Shown here: one piece after another, positions 20,589 through 30,338 of the stretch
Numbering within the stretch: the first letter of the stretch is position 1
Layout of the letters: each line of letters starts with the position of its first letter
DNA from: Mycobacterium ostraviense
GTDB lineage: Bacteria; Actinomycetota; Actinomycetes; Mycobacteriales; Mycobacteriaceae
Reading direction: 5' to 3'
NCBI RefSeq assembly: GCF_002705925.1
Contig: NZ_NKRE01000001.1
Span: 540,780 to 574,981 of the forward strand
DNA: 34,202 nt
Position numbers and translations under genes: made by a program
The notes under the pieces: model-generated
The model's input: the letters and a program-made list of their open reading frames with translations, nothing else
Told to the model about the DNA's origin: nothing
The model's database searches: none

Positions 20589-22619
20589 CTAACCAATGTG
20601 CAGCGGGTCGATCTGCACCCGCACCGGCTCGTGGGTTTGACGTGCGCTGAGCACGGAGACCGCACGCCGAAGGCAGGCTGCCAGCTCCAGGCCGTGCTCA
20701 CGGCGAACCCGAACCAACATCCTGGTGACGGGCGCTCCGGTGGGGATGCCGGCCGGTCGGCGCACGCCGGACGGCAGATCGACCGGGCCGAGCAACTCCG
20801 CTTGGAAGCGTTCGGGGTCGCGCAGCCCGGCCTGGTCAAGCAACGCCATGACCGCCTCGGCGGTGCCGTCGAGAGCCGCGATGTGCACGCTCGGCGGCAG
20901 CCCCACTTCGCTGCGGGCCATCAGCTCGGCCTCGGCGTGGCCCACCGGGTCCCAGCGAATCAGGGATTGCACCGTCGGGATGGCTGATTCGGCGACCACC
21001 ATCACCACGCCGCCGTCAGCCCGCGACCGCACCAGCGCCGCCGCCGCCATCCAGCGCGAGAGCGCGTCCTCGGCGGCGCGCAGGTCCTGTCGCCCCAGCA
21101 GCGCCCAGGTGTCCAGCAGCAGCGCCGCCCCGTACCCATCGGACGCCCGGGGTTCGGCTCCGGGGGTCGCGACCACCAGCGCCGGGCGGGCGGCAACCTC
21201 GGGGACGACCGCATCGCCCGACGACGTGATCACCGCCGTACCCGGGAACGCCCGGCCGAGCTCTTCGGCCGTCCGCCGGGCCCCGACCACGACGGCACGC
21301 ACCGCATCCGATCCGCAGCGCGCGCAGCGCAGCGCCGGTGCGGCGCGACCGCACCAGCGACACACCGCGCCGGGGGCGCCGCGCTCCTGCAGCGACAACG
21401 GGCCGGTGCAGTGCCGGCAGCGCGCGATCGTCCGGCAACGACCGCAGGCCAGTGACGGCACATAGCCGCGGCGAGGCACCTGAACCAGGACCGGTACCGC
21501 GGCCTGCAGCGCGGCGCGCGCGGCGCGCAAGGCGATGGACGGCAGTCGGGCGGTGTGCGCGGCGGGATCGCGTTCCTCGGCGTAGCCGCTGTCGTCGAGG
21601 GCGACGATGCGCGGACTGCGTGCACGCACCACGGGCCGCGCGGCGACGATGTCGTGAGCCCAGCCGCTGCGCACCAGGGCGTGGGCTTCGGCGGTTCGCG
21701 CGTAGCCGCCGATCAGCGCCGCGCACCGGGCCTGATGGGCACGCAGCATCGCCACCTCCCGAGCGTGGGGGTAAGGCGCCCGCGGCTCGGCCAGGCTGTC
21801 GTCGCCGTCGGCCCAGACCATGACCAGCCCCAGGTCGGTCAGCGGCGCGAACACTGCGCTGCGGGTGCCGATCACCAGCCGCGCGCTGCCCCGCAGCGCG
21901 GCCAGCCACCTGCGGTAGCGGGCGGCCGGTCCCAGGCCGGCCGACAGCGCCACCACGCTGGACTCGTCGATCTGGGCCGTCGCGGCCTGCCACAACGTGT
22001 CCAGATCACGCTGATCAGGCACTATTCCCAGGACAGCCCGGCCGGCGCGCACCGCCTGCGCGGCGGCCTCGGCGAAGCGATCCGCCCACTGCTCCGCCGG
22101 CAACGCCTGCCAGACCGCGCGCGCGGCCCGAGCCTGGGCGAGTGCGGCCAGGAACTGCCCGCCGCGGCCGTACATCTGCCAGCCCGACGGGTCGACCGGG
22201 TCGAGATCGGGCCGGTCGGCGATCAGCCCGGGCTCGCGTTCCACTCTCGCGTGCCGGGCCGGAATCGCCAGCCGCAACACGTCAGCCCGGGTGCCGGCAT
22301 AACGGGCGGCCACCGCGTCGACCAACCGGCGGATTTCGGGAGTGAGCACCGGTTCGGCCGACACCACCCGATCCAGCCAGCCCAGCTTGCCCTGGTGGTC
22401 GGTGTCATTGCGGCGCTCCAGGACGAACCCGTCGACCAACCGGCCATGGAACCGCACCCGCACCCGCACCCCCGGCTGGGCGTCGTCGGACTGCTCGGCG
22501 GACACCAGATAGTCGAATTCGCGATCCAGGTGCGGTACCGACAGCATCGGAAGGATTCGGGCGATCGGCTCGATCTGGATGGGTGTCCGGTCGAAACCGC
22601 GAGATACGTTGCTGGACAA
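20589..22619 (-). CDS. priA: PriA-like primosomal protein N' without ATPase motifs
   Basis: PriA restarts replication at collapsed forks. The 676-residue protein keeps the N-terminal DNA-binding domain (VPHLDREFDYLV, RVRVRFHGRLVDGFVL) and the zinc-binding cysteines in CGRCRTIARCRHC and CRWCG...CARCG. There is no Walker A GSGKT, and the DEEH-type Walker B is replaced by WADGDD, so helicase activity is not expected; this degeneration is usual in actinobacterial PriA. The start is TTG at 22619, 4 bp after the stop of the YhhN-like gene, so the two are coupled. A downstream ATG (MLSVPHLDREF) would cut conserved sequence closely. Confidence 0.9.
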   Translation of the reverse strand: MSSNVSRGFDRTPIQIEPIARILPMLSVPHLDREFDYLVSAEQSDDAQPGVRVRVRFHGRLVDGFVLERRNDTDHQGKLGWLDRVVSAEPVLTPEIRRLVDAVAARYAGTRADVLRLAIPARHARVEREPGLIADRPDLDPVDPSGWQMYGRGGQFLAALAQARAARAVWQALPAEQWADRFAEAAAQAVRAGRAVLGIVPDQRDLDTLWQAATAQIDESSVVALSAGLGPAARYRRWLAALRGSARLVIGTRSAVFAPLTDLGLVMVWADGDDSLAEPRAPYPHAREVAMLRAHQARCAALIGGYARTAEAHALVRSGWAHDIVAARPVVRARSPRIVALDDSGYAEERDPAAHTARLPSIALRAARAALQAAVPVLVQVPRRGYVPSLACGRCRTIARCRHCTGPLSLQERGAPGAVCRWCGRAAPALRCARCGSDAVRAVVVGARRTAEELGRAFPGTAVITSSGDAVVPEVAARPALVVATPGAEPRASDGYGAALLLDTWALLGRQDLRAAEDALSRWMAAAALVRSRADGGVVMVVAESAIPTVQSLIRWDPVGHAEAELMARSEVGLPPSVHIAALDGTAEAVMALLDQAGLRDPERFQAELLGPVDLPSGVRRPAGIPTGAPVTRMLVRVRREHGLELAACLRRAVSVLSARQTHEPVRVQIDPLHIG

Positions 22620-22623
22620 TCCG

Positions 22624-23361
22624 CTAGCTGTCAGCCGGCGCAGCGGCGCTATCCGGGATTTCCCGCCCGAAGAAGAAGCCGGCCGTGATCAGGATTTCCG
22701 CGGCGGCGTACGACCACCAGATCGGGACCGCCAGCGCTTCGTTGCCCAGGATGAATCGGCTGATCGCGATCATCGAATCCGATACCGCGAAACTCAGCGC
22801 TCCGACGGCCGTCCAGATGGTCGGCAGGCGCGCCAAAAATGCGGTGCACACCATCGCCGTCAGCACCAGGATGTAGACAGTCACCGGTACCGTCAGCTTC
22901 TCCTGGCCCAGGTGCGGCCAGAACCAGACCAGCAGGGATATCGCCCCCGCACACATCAGCACCACCGGGGCCAGGCGCGCCCGCGACGGTGCCCGCCCCA
23001 GCGCCAGGGGCAGCATTGCGCCCAGAAAACACAGGTGCGCCAACAGGAATGAGCCGAGTCCGAAGACGAATGACTGTGTCCACCACGGGATGGCCAACAG
23101 CCAGTCACCGGCGGCCGAGAACAGCAGCGCCGGCACCAGCCACCGCCGCTCACGCGCGATCGGGTGCGCCACCGCCGCCAGAGCCAGCAGCACCGCCATC
23201 GACGCCTTGAATGGGGGCTGCAGAATCCAGTGTCCGGTCAATTCGGTGCCCGGCGGGCGGCTCATCGCGATCACAGTCAAGTAGACGCCGTAAGCCAGAC
23301 CCGCCCACCCGGCCACCACCCAAGCACCGGCCACCAGACGAGATGCGTACGGTACCCGCAT
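22624..23361 (-). CDS. YhhN/TMEM86-family membrane protein (Rv1401-like)
   Basis: This 245-residue polytopic protein has about eight membrane helices. It has the YhhN family features: [30 protein letters not shown], and a C-terminal [12 protein letters not shown] segment. Eukaryotic relatives are lysoplasmalogenases; the bacterial substrate is not established. The ATG at 23361 shares two bases with the divergent lipI ATG (CATG). No ribosome site or TANNNT element fits that start, so a GTG nine codons in (23334) is an alternative. It is followed by priA after 4 bp. Confidence 0.78.
   Translation of the reverse strand: MRVPYASRLVAGAWVVAGWAGLAYGVYLTVIAMSRPPGTELTGHWILQPPFKASMAVLLALAAVAHPIARERRWLVPALLFSAAGDWLLAIPWWTQSFVFGLGSFLLAHLCFLGAMLPLALGRAPSRARLAPVVLMCAGAISLLVWFWPHLGQEKLTVPVTVYILVLTAMVCTAFLARLPTIWTAVGALSFAVSDSMIAISRFILGNEALAVPIWWSYAAAEILITAGFFFGREIPDSAAAPADS
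23348..23353 (+). promoter_or_regulatory. Predicted -10 element of lipI
   Basis: TACGGT is six bases before the lipI ATG at 23360, with no ribosome site between, and lies inside the divergent membrane-protein gene. Confidence 0.45.
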
Positions 23362-24325
23362 GCCCAGCTTGGACCAGACCGCCGACGAACGACCCGCTCT
23401 CGACTCCATCCTGCTGAAGGTACTGGATGCGGTTCCCTTTCGGCTATCGACCGACGACGGAATCGACGCCATGCGCCAGCGGATGCGTGATTTGCCGCGC
23501 CGGCCGGTACACCCCGACCTACGCGTCGAAGACCGGTCGATCGACGGGCCAGCCGGCGGCATCGGTATCCGGATCTATTGGCCACCACCTGATTCCGTTC
23601 AAGGCAGTGCCCCGCCGGTGGTGCTGTACTTCCACGGCGGCGGTTTCGTGATGGGCGATCTCGACACCCATGACGGCACCTGCCGTCACCATGCCGTGGG
23701 TGCCGGCGCGGTGATCGTGTCGGTCGACTACCGACTGGCGCCCGAGCATCCCTATCCCGCCGCCGTCGAAGACGCCTGGGCCGCAACATTATGGGCCGCC
23801 GAACGGGCTGCCGACATCGAGGCCGACAGCACCCGGCTGGCGGTCGCCGGAGATTCGGCGGGCGGCACCATCGCCGCGGTGATGGCTCAGCAAGCTCGTG
23901 ACAATGCCGGACCGAACCTGGCTTTCCAGCTGTTGTGGTATCCCTCCACGATGTGGGACCAGTCGCTGCCGTCGTTCACCGAGAACGCCACTGCGCAGAT
24001 CCTGGACGCCAAGGCGGTGGCCGCGTTCTCTCGTTGGTACGCAGGCGGAATCGACTTGTCCGACCCGCCGCCGGGAATGGCTCCGGGCCGGGCGCAGAAC
24101 CTGGCCGGCCTGCCGCCGGCCTACATCGGGGTCGCCGGATACGACCCGCTGCGTGACGACGGCATCCGCTATGGCGACCTGCTGAGTGCCGCCGGCGTCC
24201 CCGTCGAGGTGCACAATGCCGAGACGATGGTGCATGGCTACGTCGGCTACGCCGGTGTGGTGCCGGCGGCCACCGCCGCGATGGATCGCGGGCTGACGGC
24301 GTTGCGCGAGGCGTTGCACGGGTAG
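23360..24325 (+). CDS. lipI: LipI, hormone-sensitive-lipase-type carboxylesterase
   Basis: This 321-residue alpha/beta-hydrolase has the HSL/GDXG-family oxyanion motif [19 protein letters not shown] (around residues 93-111), the nucleophile motif GDSAGG, and the catalytic Asp and His in DPLRDDG and [10 protein letters not shown]. It would hydrolyse short- to medium-chain esters in the cytoplasm or envelope. The start [15 protein letters not shown] agrees with the M. tuberculosis LipI I remember; its tandem partner lipH is missing. It ends 14 bp from the convergent AraC gene. Confidence 0.92.
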   Translation: MPSLDQTADERPALDSILLKVLDAVPFRLSTDDGIDAMRQRMRDLPRRPVHPDLRVEDRSIDGPAGGIGIRIYWPPPDSVQGSAPPVVLYFHGGGFVMGDLDTHDGTCRHHAVGAGAVIVSVDYRLAPEHPYPAAVEDAWAATLWAAERAADIEADSTRLAVAGDSAGGTIAAVMAQQARDNAGPNLAFQLLWYPSTMWDQSLPSFTENATAQILDAKAVAAFSRWYAGGIDLSDPPPGMAPGRAQNLAGLPPAYIGVAGYDPLRDDGIRYGDLLSAAGVPVEVHNAETMVHGYVGYAGVVPAATAAMDRGLTALREALHG

Positions 24326-24339
24326 CTGCCGCGTCCTAG

Positions 24340-25368
24340 CTAGTTTCGCTGTGGATACCCGCTGGGTGCCACGCCGTACCACCGTTTGAAGGCGTGCGAG
24401 AACGTCGAGACCTCGGTATAGCCCAGCCGCCTGGACACCTCTTCGGTGGTCAGACCGACATTGCACAACAAGTCGACCGCCACGGTGGAGCGCGCCTCGT
24501 TCAGCAAGGCGCGAAAAGACGTGCCTTCCTCGGCAAGCCGGCGCCGTAGGGTGCGCGGATGCAGGCCGAGCTCGGCCGCAACGTCGGGCAGCGTCGGAAA
24601 TAGTCCGGAATCACGAAACAGCTTGGTGCGCACCAACGCAGTGATGCCCTGGCGTTGCTCATTGCGCTGCATCAGCACGTCACACTGCGCCATACACATT
24701 TCCAGGGTGTGCCGATCTGCTTGCGGCAACGGCTCGTCGAACATGGCACGCGGGAAGTGCAACCTGTTGTGGGCCCGGCCGAATGCGACGTGATGAATCG
24801 GCACCAGTTCGAGCAGCGGCCGCAGCAAACCCTCGTCGACCGCCACTTCCGCCGACACCTGCTCGGCATACTTGGCCGCCACCGGTAATGCGAAACTTGT
24901 TGTGGTGGCTAGGATTCCGGCGATGTCGCGTTCGATGAAAAACTGCTGCACGTCAACCGGCAAGTGACCGGCGTCCAGCTCGAGCAAACAGCCGCCGGCG
25001 GTTTCGAACAACCGGACGTCGATGTGCAACATCGTCAGCGCAAAGTAGCGCATCGCGATGTTGAAGAGTTCGCGCAAGGTGGCACAAGACATCACCGCGA
25101 AACCGAACAGTCCCAAATGGGTCAGCGTGAACCGGCTTCCCACGTCGACCCCGATCCCGGCATGGTCCGGCAACCGGGCCAGCAACCGGCGGACGGCAAG
25201 GATCTCGTCGCCGGCGCTGATGACGGCATCGGGATCATCGAGATCCGCCGGGCCGATCGCGGTGCCGGCAAGCACATCGCTGGTGGGCACCCCGTGCTCG
25301 TTGGCCACCTCGCAGAGTACCCGGGTCGCATAGACCCCGTGACTCACCTCGGGCTGCGCATGTTCCAT
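24340..25368 (-). CDS. AraC-family regulator of cyp132 (Rv1395-like)
   Basis: This 342-residue regulator has an arabinose-binding-like N-terminal domain (residues about 15-200) and a C-terminal AraC double helix-turn-helix (about 240-335, with [16 protein letters not shown] and [18 protein letters not shown]). The orthologue Rv1395 is reported to activate the divergent cyp132 and repress itself from the shared intergenic region, here only 75 bp. I chose the ATG at 25368 ([12 protein letters not shown]); another in-frame ATG at 25401 would add 11 residues. Confidence 0.88.
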   Translation of the reverse strand: MEHAQPEVSHGVYATRVLCEVANEHGVPTSDVLAGTAIGPADLDDPDAVISAGDEILAVRRLLARLPDHAGIGVDVGSRFTLTHLGLFGFAVMSCATLRELFNIAMRYFALTMLHIDVRLFETAGGCLLELDAGHLPVDVQQFFIERDIAGILATTTSFALPVAAKYAEQVSAEVAVDEGLLRPLLELVPIHHVAFGRAHNRLHFPRAMFDEPLPQADRHTLEMCMAQCDVLMQRNEQRQGITALVRTKLFRDSGLFPTLPDVAAELGLHPRTLRRRLAEEGTSFRALLNEARSTVAVDLLCNVGLTTEEVSRRLGYTEVSTFSHAFKRWYGVAPSGYPQRN

Positions 25369-25431
25369 GATCTGTCCTAAATTCCCAACTCTTTGTCCCA
25401 TAGTCTCATTACCGGCGGCCGGCGTCGCCCA

Positions 25432-25437
25432 TACAGT
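25432..25437 (+). promoter_or_regulatory. Predicted -10 element of cyp132
   Basis: TACAGT, six bases before the cyp132 ATG. The 75-bp divergent region (25369-25443) must also hold the AraC sites; no convincing direct repeat was found by eye. Confidence 0.4.
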
Positions 25438-25443
25438 GACCAC

Positions 25444-26835
25444 ATGGCCAGTGTGATCGCCGACCGCCCCGTGAACCGACCGGCCAGACGTCTGAGCACC
25501 TGGACGATGACGCGCGAGGCCCTCACCGTCGGCTTCGATGCCGGCGACGGCTTCCTGGGCCGGGTACGCGGCAATGACATCACTCGATTCCGTTGTGCTG
25601 GAAGACGTTTCGTTTCTATCACGCATCCAGGCTATATCGACCACGTGTTACACGAGGCGCGGCTGAAATACGTCAAGTCCGACGAATACGAGCCGATCCG
25701 CGCGGCTGCCGGCATCAACCTGCTCACCGATGAGGGCGACTCGTGGGCCGCGCACCGCGGCGTGCTGAACCCGACGTTCGCCCGGCGGCACCTCAACGGC
25801 CTCGTCGACTTGATGATCGACCCGATCGAAGACGTCACCGCCGCAGTGGTGTCCTCCACGCCGTTCGACATGCACGAGACGATGGTCCGGGCAACCCTGC
25901 GCGTGGTCGCCAATGCCCTGTTCAGCCAGGACTTCGGGCCGCTGGTGCACAGCATGAATGACCTGGCGACCCGCGGGCTGCGCCGGGCCGAGAAGCTGGA
26001 GCGTCTGGGGTTGTGGGGGCTGATGCCGCGTCCGGTCTACGACGCGCTGATCTGGTGCACTTTTTCCGGCGTCCGGCTGCCGCCGCCGTTACGGGAGATG
26101 CAGGACATCACGCTGGCGCTCGACGCCGCGGTCAACGCGGTGATCGACGACCGGCTGGCCCATCCGACGCACTCCGAAGACCTGCTGAACGTGCTGCTGC
26201 ACGCCGACGGCGGAAACTGGCCGCGCCAGCGGGTCCGCGACGAGGCGCTGACCTTCATGCTCGCCGGTCACGAAACCACCGCGAACGCGATGTCGTGGTT
26301 CTGGTATCTGATGGCGCTGCACCCCGATGCCCGTGGCCGGATGCTCGCCGAGGTCGACGGCGTGCTGGGGACCAGCCGGCCGACCGCAGACGACCTGGGC
26401 AAGCTGCCGTGGACGACGGCCTGCTTGCAGGAATCGCAGCGCTACTTCTCCTCGGTGTGGGTGCTGGCCCGCAAGGCCGTCGCGGACGACGTCATCGACG
26501 GGCACCACATCCGCCGCGGAACCACCGTCGTCATCCCGATCCACCACATCCACCACGACCCGCACTGGTGGCCCGAACCGGAGAAATTCGATCCCGGCCG
26601 GTTTCTGGGCAGCGGCGCCAAGGACCGTCCCCGCTCGGCCTATCTGCCGTTCGGAGGCGGCCGGCGCATCTGCATCGGACAGAGCTTCGCCCTGATGGAA
26701 ATGGTATTGATCGCGGCAATCATGAGTCAGCGCTTTGTCTTTGACCTCGCACCGCACTACCCTGTCGAACCCGAGGCGACACTGACCCTGCGACCCAAGC
26801 ACGGGCTGCACCTCATCGGAAGCGAGCGCTCATGA
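25444..26835 (+). CDS. cyp132: Cytochrome P450 CYP132
   Basis: This 463-residue P450 has I-helix AGHETT (about 273-278), the K-helix ExxR in QESQR, the PERF-region equivalent FDPGRFLG, and heme loop [10 protein letters not shown] with the thiolate ligand Cys410. It resembles the fatty-acid-hydroxylating CYP4/CYP102-like group more than the small actinobacterial P450s; the substrate is unknown. The ATG at 25444 gives the family start (about 461 residues in M. tuberculosis). Its stop overlaps the next start (ATGA), coupling it to a flavin monooxygenase. Confidence 0.93.
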   Translation: MASVIADRPVNRPARRLSTWTMTREALTVGFDAGDGFLGRVRGNDITRFRCAGRRFVSITHPGYIDHVLHEARLKYVKSDEYEPIRAAAGINLLTDEGDSWAAHRGVLNPTFARRHLNGLVDLMIDPIEDVTAAVVSSTPFDMHETMVRATLRVVANALFSQDFGPLVHSMNDLATRGLRRAEKLERLGLWGLMPRPVYDALIWCTFSGVRLPPPLREMQDITLALDAAVNAVIDDRLAHPTHSEDLLNVLLHADGGNWPRQRVRDEALTFMLAGHETTANAMSWFWYLMALHPDARGRMLAEVDGVLGTSRPTADDLGKLPWTTACLQESQRYFSSVWVLARKAVADDVIDGHHIRRGTTVVIPIHHIHHDPHWWPEPEKFDPGRFLGSGAKDRPRSAYLPFGGGRRICIGQSFALMEMVLIAAIMSQRFVFDLAPHYPVEPEATLTLRPKHGLHLIGSERS

Positions 26836-28310
26836 AGCCCGACTACCAGATACTGATCGTCGGCGCCGGATTCTCCGGGATCGGCGCGGCGATCGAACTC
26901 GACCGGGCCGGGTTCCACGACTATCTGCTGATCGAAGCCGGCGACGGAGTCGGCGGAACCTGGTACTGGAATACCTATCCCGGTATCGCCGTGGATATTC
27001 CGTCGTTTTCCTACCAGTTCTCATTCGAGCAGAGCGAGCGCTGGTCGCGCACCTACGCACCCGGCCGCGAACTTCGGGCATACGCCGAGCACTGCGTCGA
27101 CAAATACGGAATCCGGTCGCGCATCCGCTTCAACACCAAGGTGCAGGCCGCCGAATACGACGACGAGCGGCGTCTGTGGCAGGTCCAGACGGACCCCGGC
27201 GGTGTGGTGACCGCCAGGTTCGTGATCAACGCCAGCGGCGTGCTGACCGTGCCGAAACTGCCCGACATCGACGGGGTGGACTCGTTCGACGGCGCCACCA
27301 TGCACACCGCGCGATGGGACCACAGCCAAGACCTGACCGGTAAGCGCGTCGGGATCATCGGCACCGGCGCGTCGGCGGTCCAAGTCATCCCGGAGATCGC
27401 ACCAATTGTCAAACACCTCACCGTTTTTCAGCGAACGCCGATCTGGTGCTTCCCGAAATTCGACGTGCCGCTGCCGGCGGCGGCGCGCTGGGCGATGCGC
27501 ATTCCCGGCGGCAAAGCCGTCCAGCGGTGGCTCAGCCAGGCCTTCGTGGAAGCGACCTTCCCGATCTCTGCGCACTACTTCACGGTGTTTCCGCTGGCCC
27601 GATGGAGCGCGGTACTGGGACGGCGGTATCTGCGCCAGCAGGTGCAAGACCCGGTGGTACGCGACCAACTCACGCCGCGCTACGCGGTGGGCTGCAAACG
27701 GCCGGGCTTCCACAACAGCTACCTGTCCACCTTCAACCGCGACAACGTCCAGTTGGTCACCGAAGCAATCGACAAGATCACCCCGTCGGCGGTGGCCACC
27801 ACCGACGGCGTCGACCATGAGATCGACGTGCTGATCCTGGCGACCGGCTTCAAAGTGCTCGACACCGACGACGTGCTCACCTACCCGGTGATGGGGCGCG
27901 GCGGCCGGTCCTTGAGCCGGTTCTGGGACGAACACCGGACTCAGGCTTACGAGGGCGTCAGCGTCCCCGGTTACCCCAACTTCTTCACGGTGTTCGGCCC
28001 CTACGGCTATGTCGGCTCGTCGTATTTCGCGCTCATCGAGGCGCAGACCCACCACATCCTGCGGTGCCTCAAGCGAGCCCGACGAGACGGCGCGACCCGT
28101 GTCGAAGTGACCGAGGAAGCCAACGCCCGCTATTTCGCCGAGGTGATGCGCCGCCGGCACCGCCAGGTCTTCTGGCAGGACAGCTGCCGGCTGGCCAACA
28201 GCTACTACTTCGACAAGAACGGCGACGTGCCGTTGCGCCCGACGACGACCATGCAGGCCTACTGGCGCAGTCGCCGCTTCGATCTCGACGACTACCGCTT
28301 CACCAGCTAG
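26832..28310 (+). CDS. Flavin-containing Baeyer-Villiger-type monooxygenase (Rv1393c-like)
   Basis: This 492-residue enzyme has an FAD Rossmann motif GAGFSG (residues about 11-16), GGTWYWNTYPG, the BVMO-like fingerprint FDGATMHTARWD, and an NADPH Rossmann motif GIIGTGASAVQ. The fingerprint ends in WD rather than the classic WP/D, still within type I BVMO variation. It is translated with cyp132 (4-bp overlap), suggesting sequential oxidation of one substrate, perhaps a lipid or sterol-like ketone; this is inference. Confidence 0.9.
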   Translation: MKPDYQILIVGAGFSGIGAAIELDRAGFHDYLLIEAGDGVGGTWYWNTYPGIAVDIPSFSYQFSFEQSERWSRTYAPGRELRAYAEHCVDKYGIRSRIRFNTKVQAAEYDDERRLWQVQTDPGGVVTARFVINASGVLTVPKLPDIDGVDSFDGATMHTARWDHSQDLTGKRVGIIGTGASAVQVIPEIAPIVKHLTVFQRTPIWCFPKFDVPLPAAARWAMRIPGGKAVQRWLSQAFVEATFPISAHYFTVFPLARWSAVLGRRYLRQQVQDPVVRDQLTPRYAVGCKRPGFHNSYLSTFNRDNVQLVTEAIDKITPSAVATTDGVDHEIDVLILATGFKVLDTDDVLTYPVMGRGGRSLSRFWDEHRTQAYEGVSVPGYPNFFTVFGPYGYVGSSYFALIEAQTHHILRCLKRARRDGATRVEVTEEANARYFAEVMRRRHRQVFWQDSCRLANSYYFDKNGDVPLRPTTTMQAYWRSRRFDLDDYRFTS

Positions 28311-28327
28311 CTTCACCGGCTCTCGTG

Positions 28328-28333
28328 TAGGCT
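28328..28333 (+). promoter_or_regulatory. Predicted -10 element of the PNPOx-like gene
   Basis: TAGGCT, eight bases before the GTG at 28342, in the 31-bp gap after the monooxygenase gene. Confidence 0.4.
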
Positions 28334-28341
28334 CGACATCT

Positions 28342-28917
28342 GTGGCCAAGATGTATTCGCATATCGACGAGTCGCTCCGAGAGTTCATCGGCAAGCAGGC
28401 CATGTTCTTCGTTGCCACCGCGCCGTCGGACGGCGGACGAGTCAACCTCTCCCCCAAGGGATACCGCGACACCTTCGCGGTGCTCGACGACCACACCTTC
28501 GCCTATATCGACTTGTTCGGCAGCGGCACCGAAACAATCGCCCACCTGCGCGACAACGGCCGGATCACCATCATGTTCTGCTCGTTCACCCGCAACTCGC
28601 GGATCCTGCGACTGTTCGGCGCCGGACGAATGGTACGCCCCGACGACGCCGAATTCGACAGTCTCCGAGCACATTTCCCGAATCTTCATGCGGGAACCAG
28701 GGCCGCGATCGTCGTCGATGTCGACAGAATCGCCGATGCATGCGGGTTCGCAGTCCCCTACTACGAACTCGTCGACGAACGGCCGGTGCTCGACGCCCAT
28801 CACGCCAAGGCAACCGAGGAAGCCTACGTCCGCCTGGTCGAGCGCAATCAGCACAGCATCGACGGCCTGCCCGGGCTGGAGCCCGATCACCCGATGCCGC
28901 CCAGCGCCGAACACTGA
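28342..28917 (+). CDS. Pyridoxamine 5'-phosphate oxidase-like flavin-binding protein
   Basis: This 191-residue split-barrel protein begins with a GTG: MAKMYSHIDESLREFIGKQ. It has the family's FFVATAPSDGGRVNLSPKG strand pair and the DNGRITIMFCSFTRNSRILRLFG segment, which would bind FMN or F420. No precise reaction can be given; this subgroup is usually annotated only as PNPOx-like. An ATG three codons downstream is an alternative start. I do not recall a gene here in M. tuberculosis, so it may be a lineage difference. Confidence 0.8.
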   Translation: MAKMYSHIDESLREFIGKQAMFFVATAPSDGGRVNLSPKGYRDTFAVLDDHTFAYIDLFGSGTETIAHLRDNGRITIMFCSFTRNSRILRLFGAGRMVRPDDAEFDSLRAHFPNLHAGTRAAIVVDVDRIADACGFAVPYYELVDERPVLDAHHAKATEEAYVRLVERNQHSIDGLPGLEPDHPMPPSAEH

Positions 28918-28932
28918 GCGGCTCGCCGGTTC

Positions 28933-28992
28933 GCGAGCAGACACAGAATCGCACGCGGGGGCGCCCCGCGATGCGATTCTGTGTCTGCTCGC
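28933..28992. terminator. Long nearly perfect hairpin between convergent genes
   Basis: Two perfect 21-bp arms (28933-28953 and 28972-28992; left arm begins GCGAGCAGACACAG) enclose a further 7-bp stem CGCGGGG/CCCCGCG with triloop GCG, leaving one bulged A (28971). The 28-bp helix fills the gap between the PNPOx-like stop and the metK stop, where it would terminate both. Its sequence resembles intergenic palindromes I remember from other mycobacterial genomes, so it may also be a dispersed repeat. Confidence 0.8.
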
Positions 28993-29000
28993 GCCGGGAA

Positions 29001-30212
29001 CTAGATGGCGCGCTTGAGGTCGTCGACCTTGTTGAGCTGCTCCCACGGCAGTTCGATATCGGTGCGGCCGAAGTGTCCGTAGGCAGCCGTCGGCGCATAG
29101 ATCGGGCGCAGCAGGTCCAGGTCACGGATGATCGCCCCGGGCCGCAGATCGAACACCTCACCGATGGCCTTCTCGATCTTGACCGGGTCGACCGTCTCGG
29201 TGCCGAACGTCTCGACGAACAAGCCCACCGGGGCGGCTTTGCCGATGGCGTAGGCCACCTGCACCTCCACCCGCTCCGCCAGCCCGGCCGCGACGACGTT
29301 CTTGGCCACCCAGCGCATCGCATACGCCGCCGACCGGTCCACCTTGGACGGGTCCTTGCCGGAAAACGCGCCACCGCCGTGGCGGGCCCAGCCGCCATAG
29401 GTGTCGACGATGATCTTGCGGCCGGTCAGTCCGGCGTCACCCATGGGCCCGCCGAGCACGAACTTGCCGGTCGGGTTCACCAGCACCCGCACCTGCGAGG
29501 CATCCAGCGTCTGGTGGGCCAACTCGTCGAGCACACTCGTGAGCACCTGCTGGCGGATGTCCGGATCCAGCGTCTTCTCCAGGTCGATGTCGGCGGCGTG
29601 CTGCGTGGAGATCACCACGGTGTCCAGCCGCACCGGGACGTTGTCCTCGTAGGCGATGGTGACCTGCGTCTTGCCATCAGGGCGCAGGTAGGGCAGCACA
29701 CCGTTCTTGCGGACCTCGGTCAGCCGCCGCGACAGCCGGTGCGCCAGCGCGATGGGCAGCGGCATCAGTTCAGGAGTGTCGTTGATCGCGTAGCCGAACA
29801 TCAGCCCCTGGTCGCCGGCGCCCTGAGCGTCCAGCGGGTCCGCCGCACCCTCGACGCGCGCCTCGTGCGCGGTGTCGACGCCCCGGGCGATGTCGGGAGA
29901 CTGCGCACCGATGCCGATGTTGACACCACACGATGCCCCGTCGAAGCCCTTGTCCGACGAGTCGTAGCCGATCTGAAGGATCCGGGCCCGCACGGTGTTG
30001 GTGATGTCGGCGAACGCCGCTTTCGCCGAGGTGGTCACCTCGCCCACCACGTGCACCTGCCCGGTGGTCACCAACGTCTCGACCGCGACACGTGAGCGGG
30101 GATCCTCCGCCAGAAGCGCGTCGAGGACCGAGTCGCTGATCGCATCACAGATCTTGTCGGGATGTCCCTCGGTCACCGACTCACTGGTAAACAGCCGACC
30201 CTTTTCGCTCAC
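29001..30212 (-). CDS. metK: S-adenosylmethionine synthase
   Basis: MetK makes S-adenosylmethionine from methionine and ATP. The 403-residue protein shows [20 protein letters not shown], the [12 protein letters not shown] loop, and the phosphate-binding [16 protein letters not shown] motif, with a normal family length. I chose the GTG at 30212 because GAAGGA lies seven bases upstream and the family starts here; a TTG at 30227 is possible but unsupported. It is the last gene of the mihF-gmk-rpoZ-coaBC-metK series and has its own promoter. Confidence 0.97.
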   Translation of the reverse strand: MSEKGRLFTSESVTEGHPDKICDAISDSVLDALLAEDPRSRVAVETLVTTGQVHVVGEVTTSAKAAFADITNTVRARILQIGYDSSDKGFDGASCGVNIGIGAQSPDIARGVDTAHEARVEGAADPLDAQGAGDQGLMFGYAINDTPELMPLPIALAHRLSRRLTEVRKNGVLPYLRPDGKTQVTIAYEDNVPVRLDTVVISTQHAADIDLEKTLDPDIRQQVLTSVLDELAHQTLDASQVRVLVNPTGKFVLGGPMGDAGLTGRKIIVDTYGGWARHGGGAFSGKDPSKVDRSAAYAMRWVAKNVVAAGLAERVEVQVAYAIGKAAPVGLFVETFGTETVDPVKIEKAIGEVFDLRPGAIIRDLDLLRPIYAPTAAYGHFGRTDIELPWEQLNKVDDLKRAI

Positions 30213-30242
30213 TCTGCGTCCTTCCAATAATTAGTTAGCCGA

Positions 30243-30248
30243 ATTATA
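30243..30248 (-). promoter_or_regulatory. Predicted -10 element of metK
   Basis: A perfect TATAAT on the minus strand lies 30 bp before the metK GTG, in the 126-bp gap after coaBC. No good -35 hexamer is visible. There is no SAM riboswitch-like structure in the short leader. Confidence 0.5.
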
Positions 30249-30338
30249 TCCTCCGGCAACAATTTCAGTTCGTCCACTCGGGCAAGGGATCGTCCAGCAC
30301 CTCTCCAGCAGCCGTACAGGCCTCCACCCGCCGATCCG

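Noticed and set aside
27021..28496. Minus-strand frame of 491 codons opposite the flavin monooxygenase
   Set aside because: It is an antisense shadow; the plus strand encodes a complete enzyme with FAD and NADPH motifs.
30213..30338. SAM riboswitch before metK
   Set aside because: The leader after the TATAAT element is only about 20-25 nt and shows no conserved helices.
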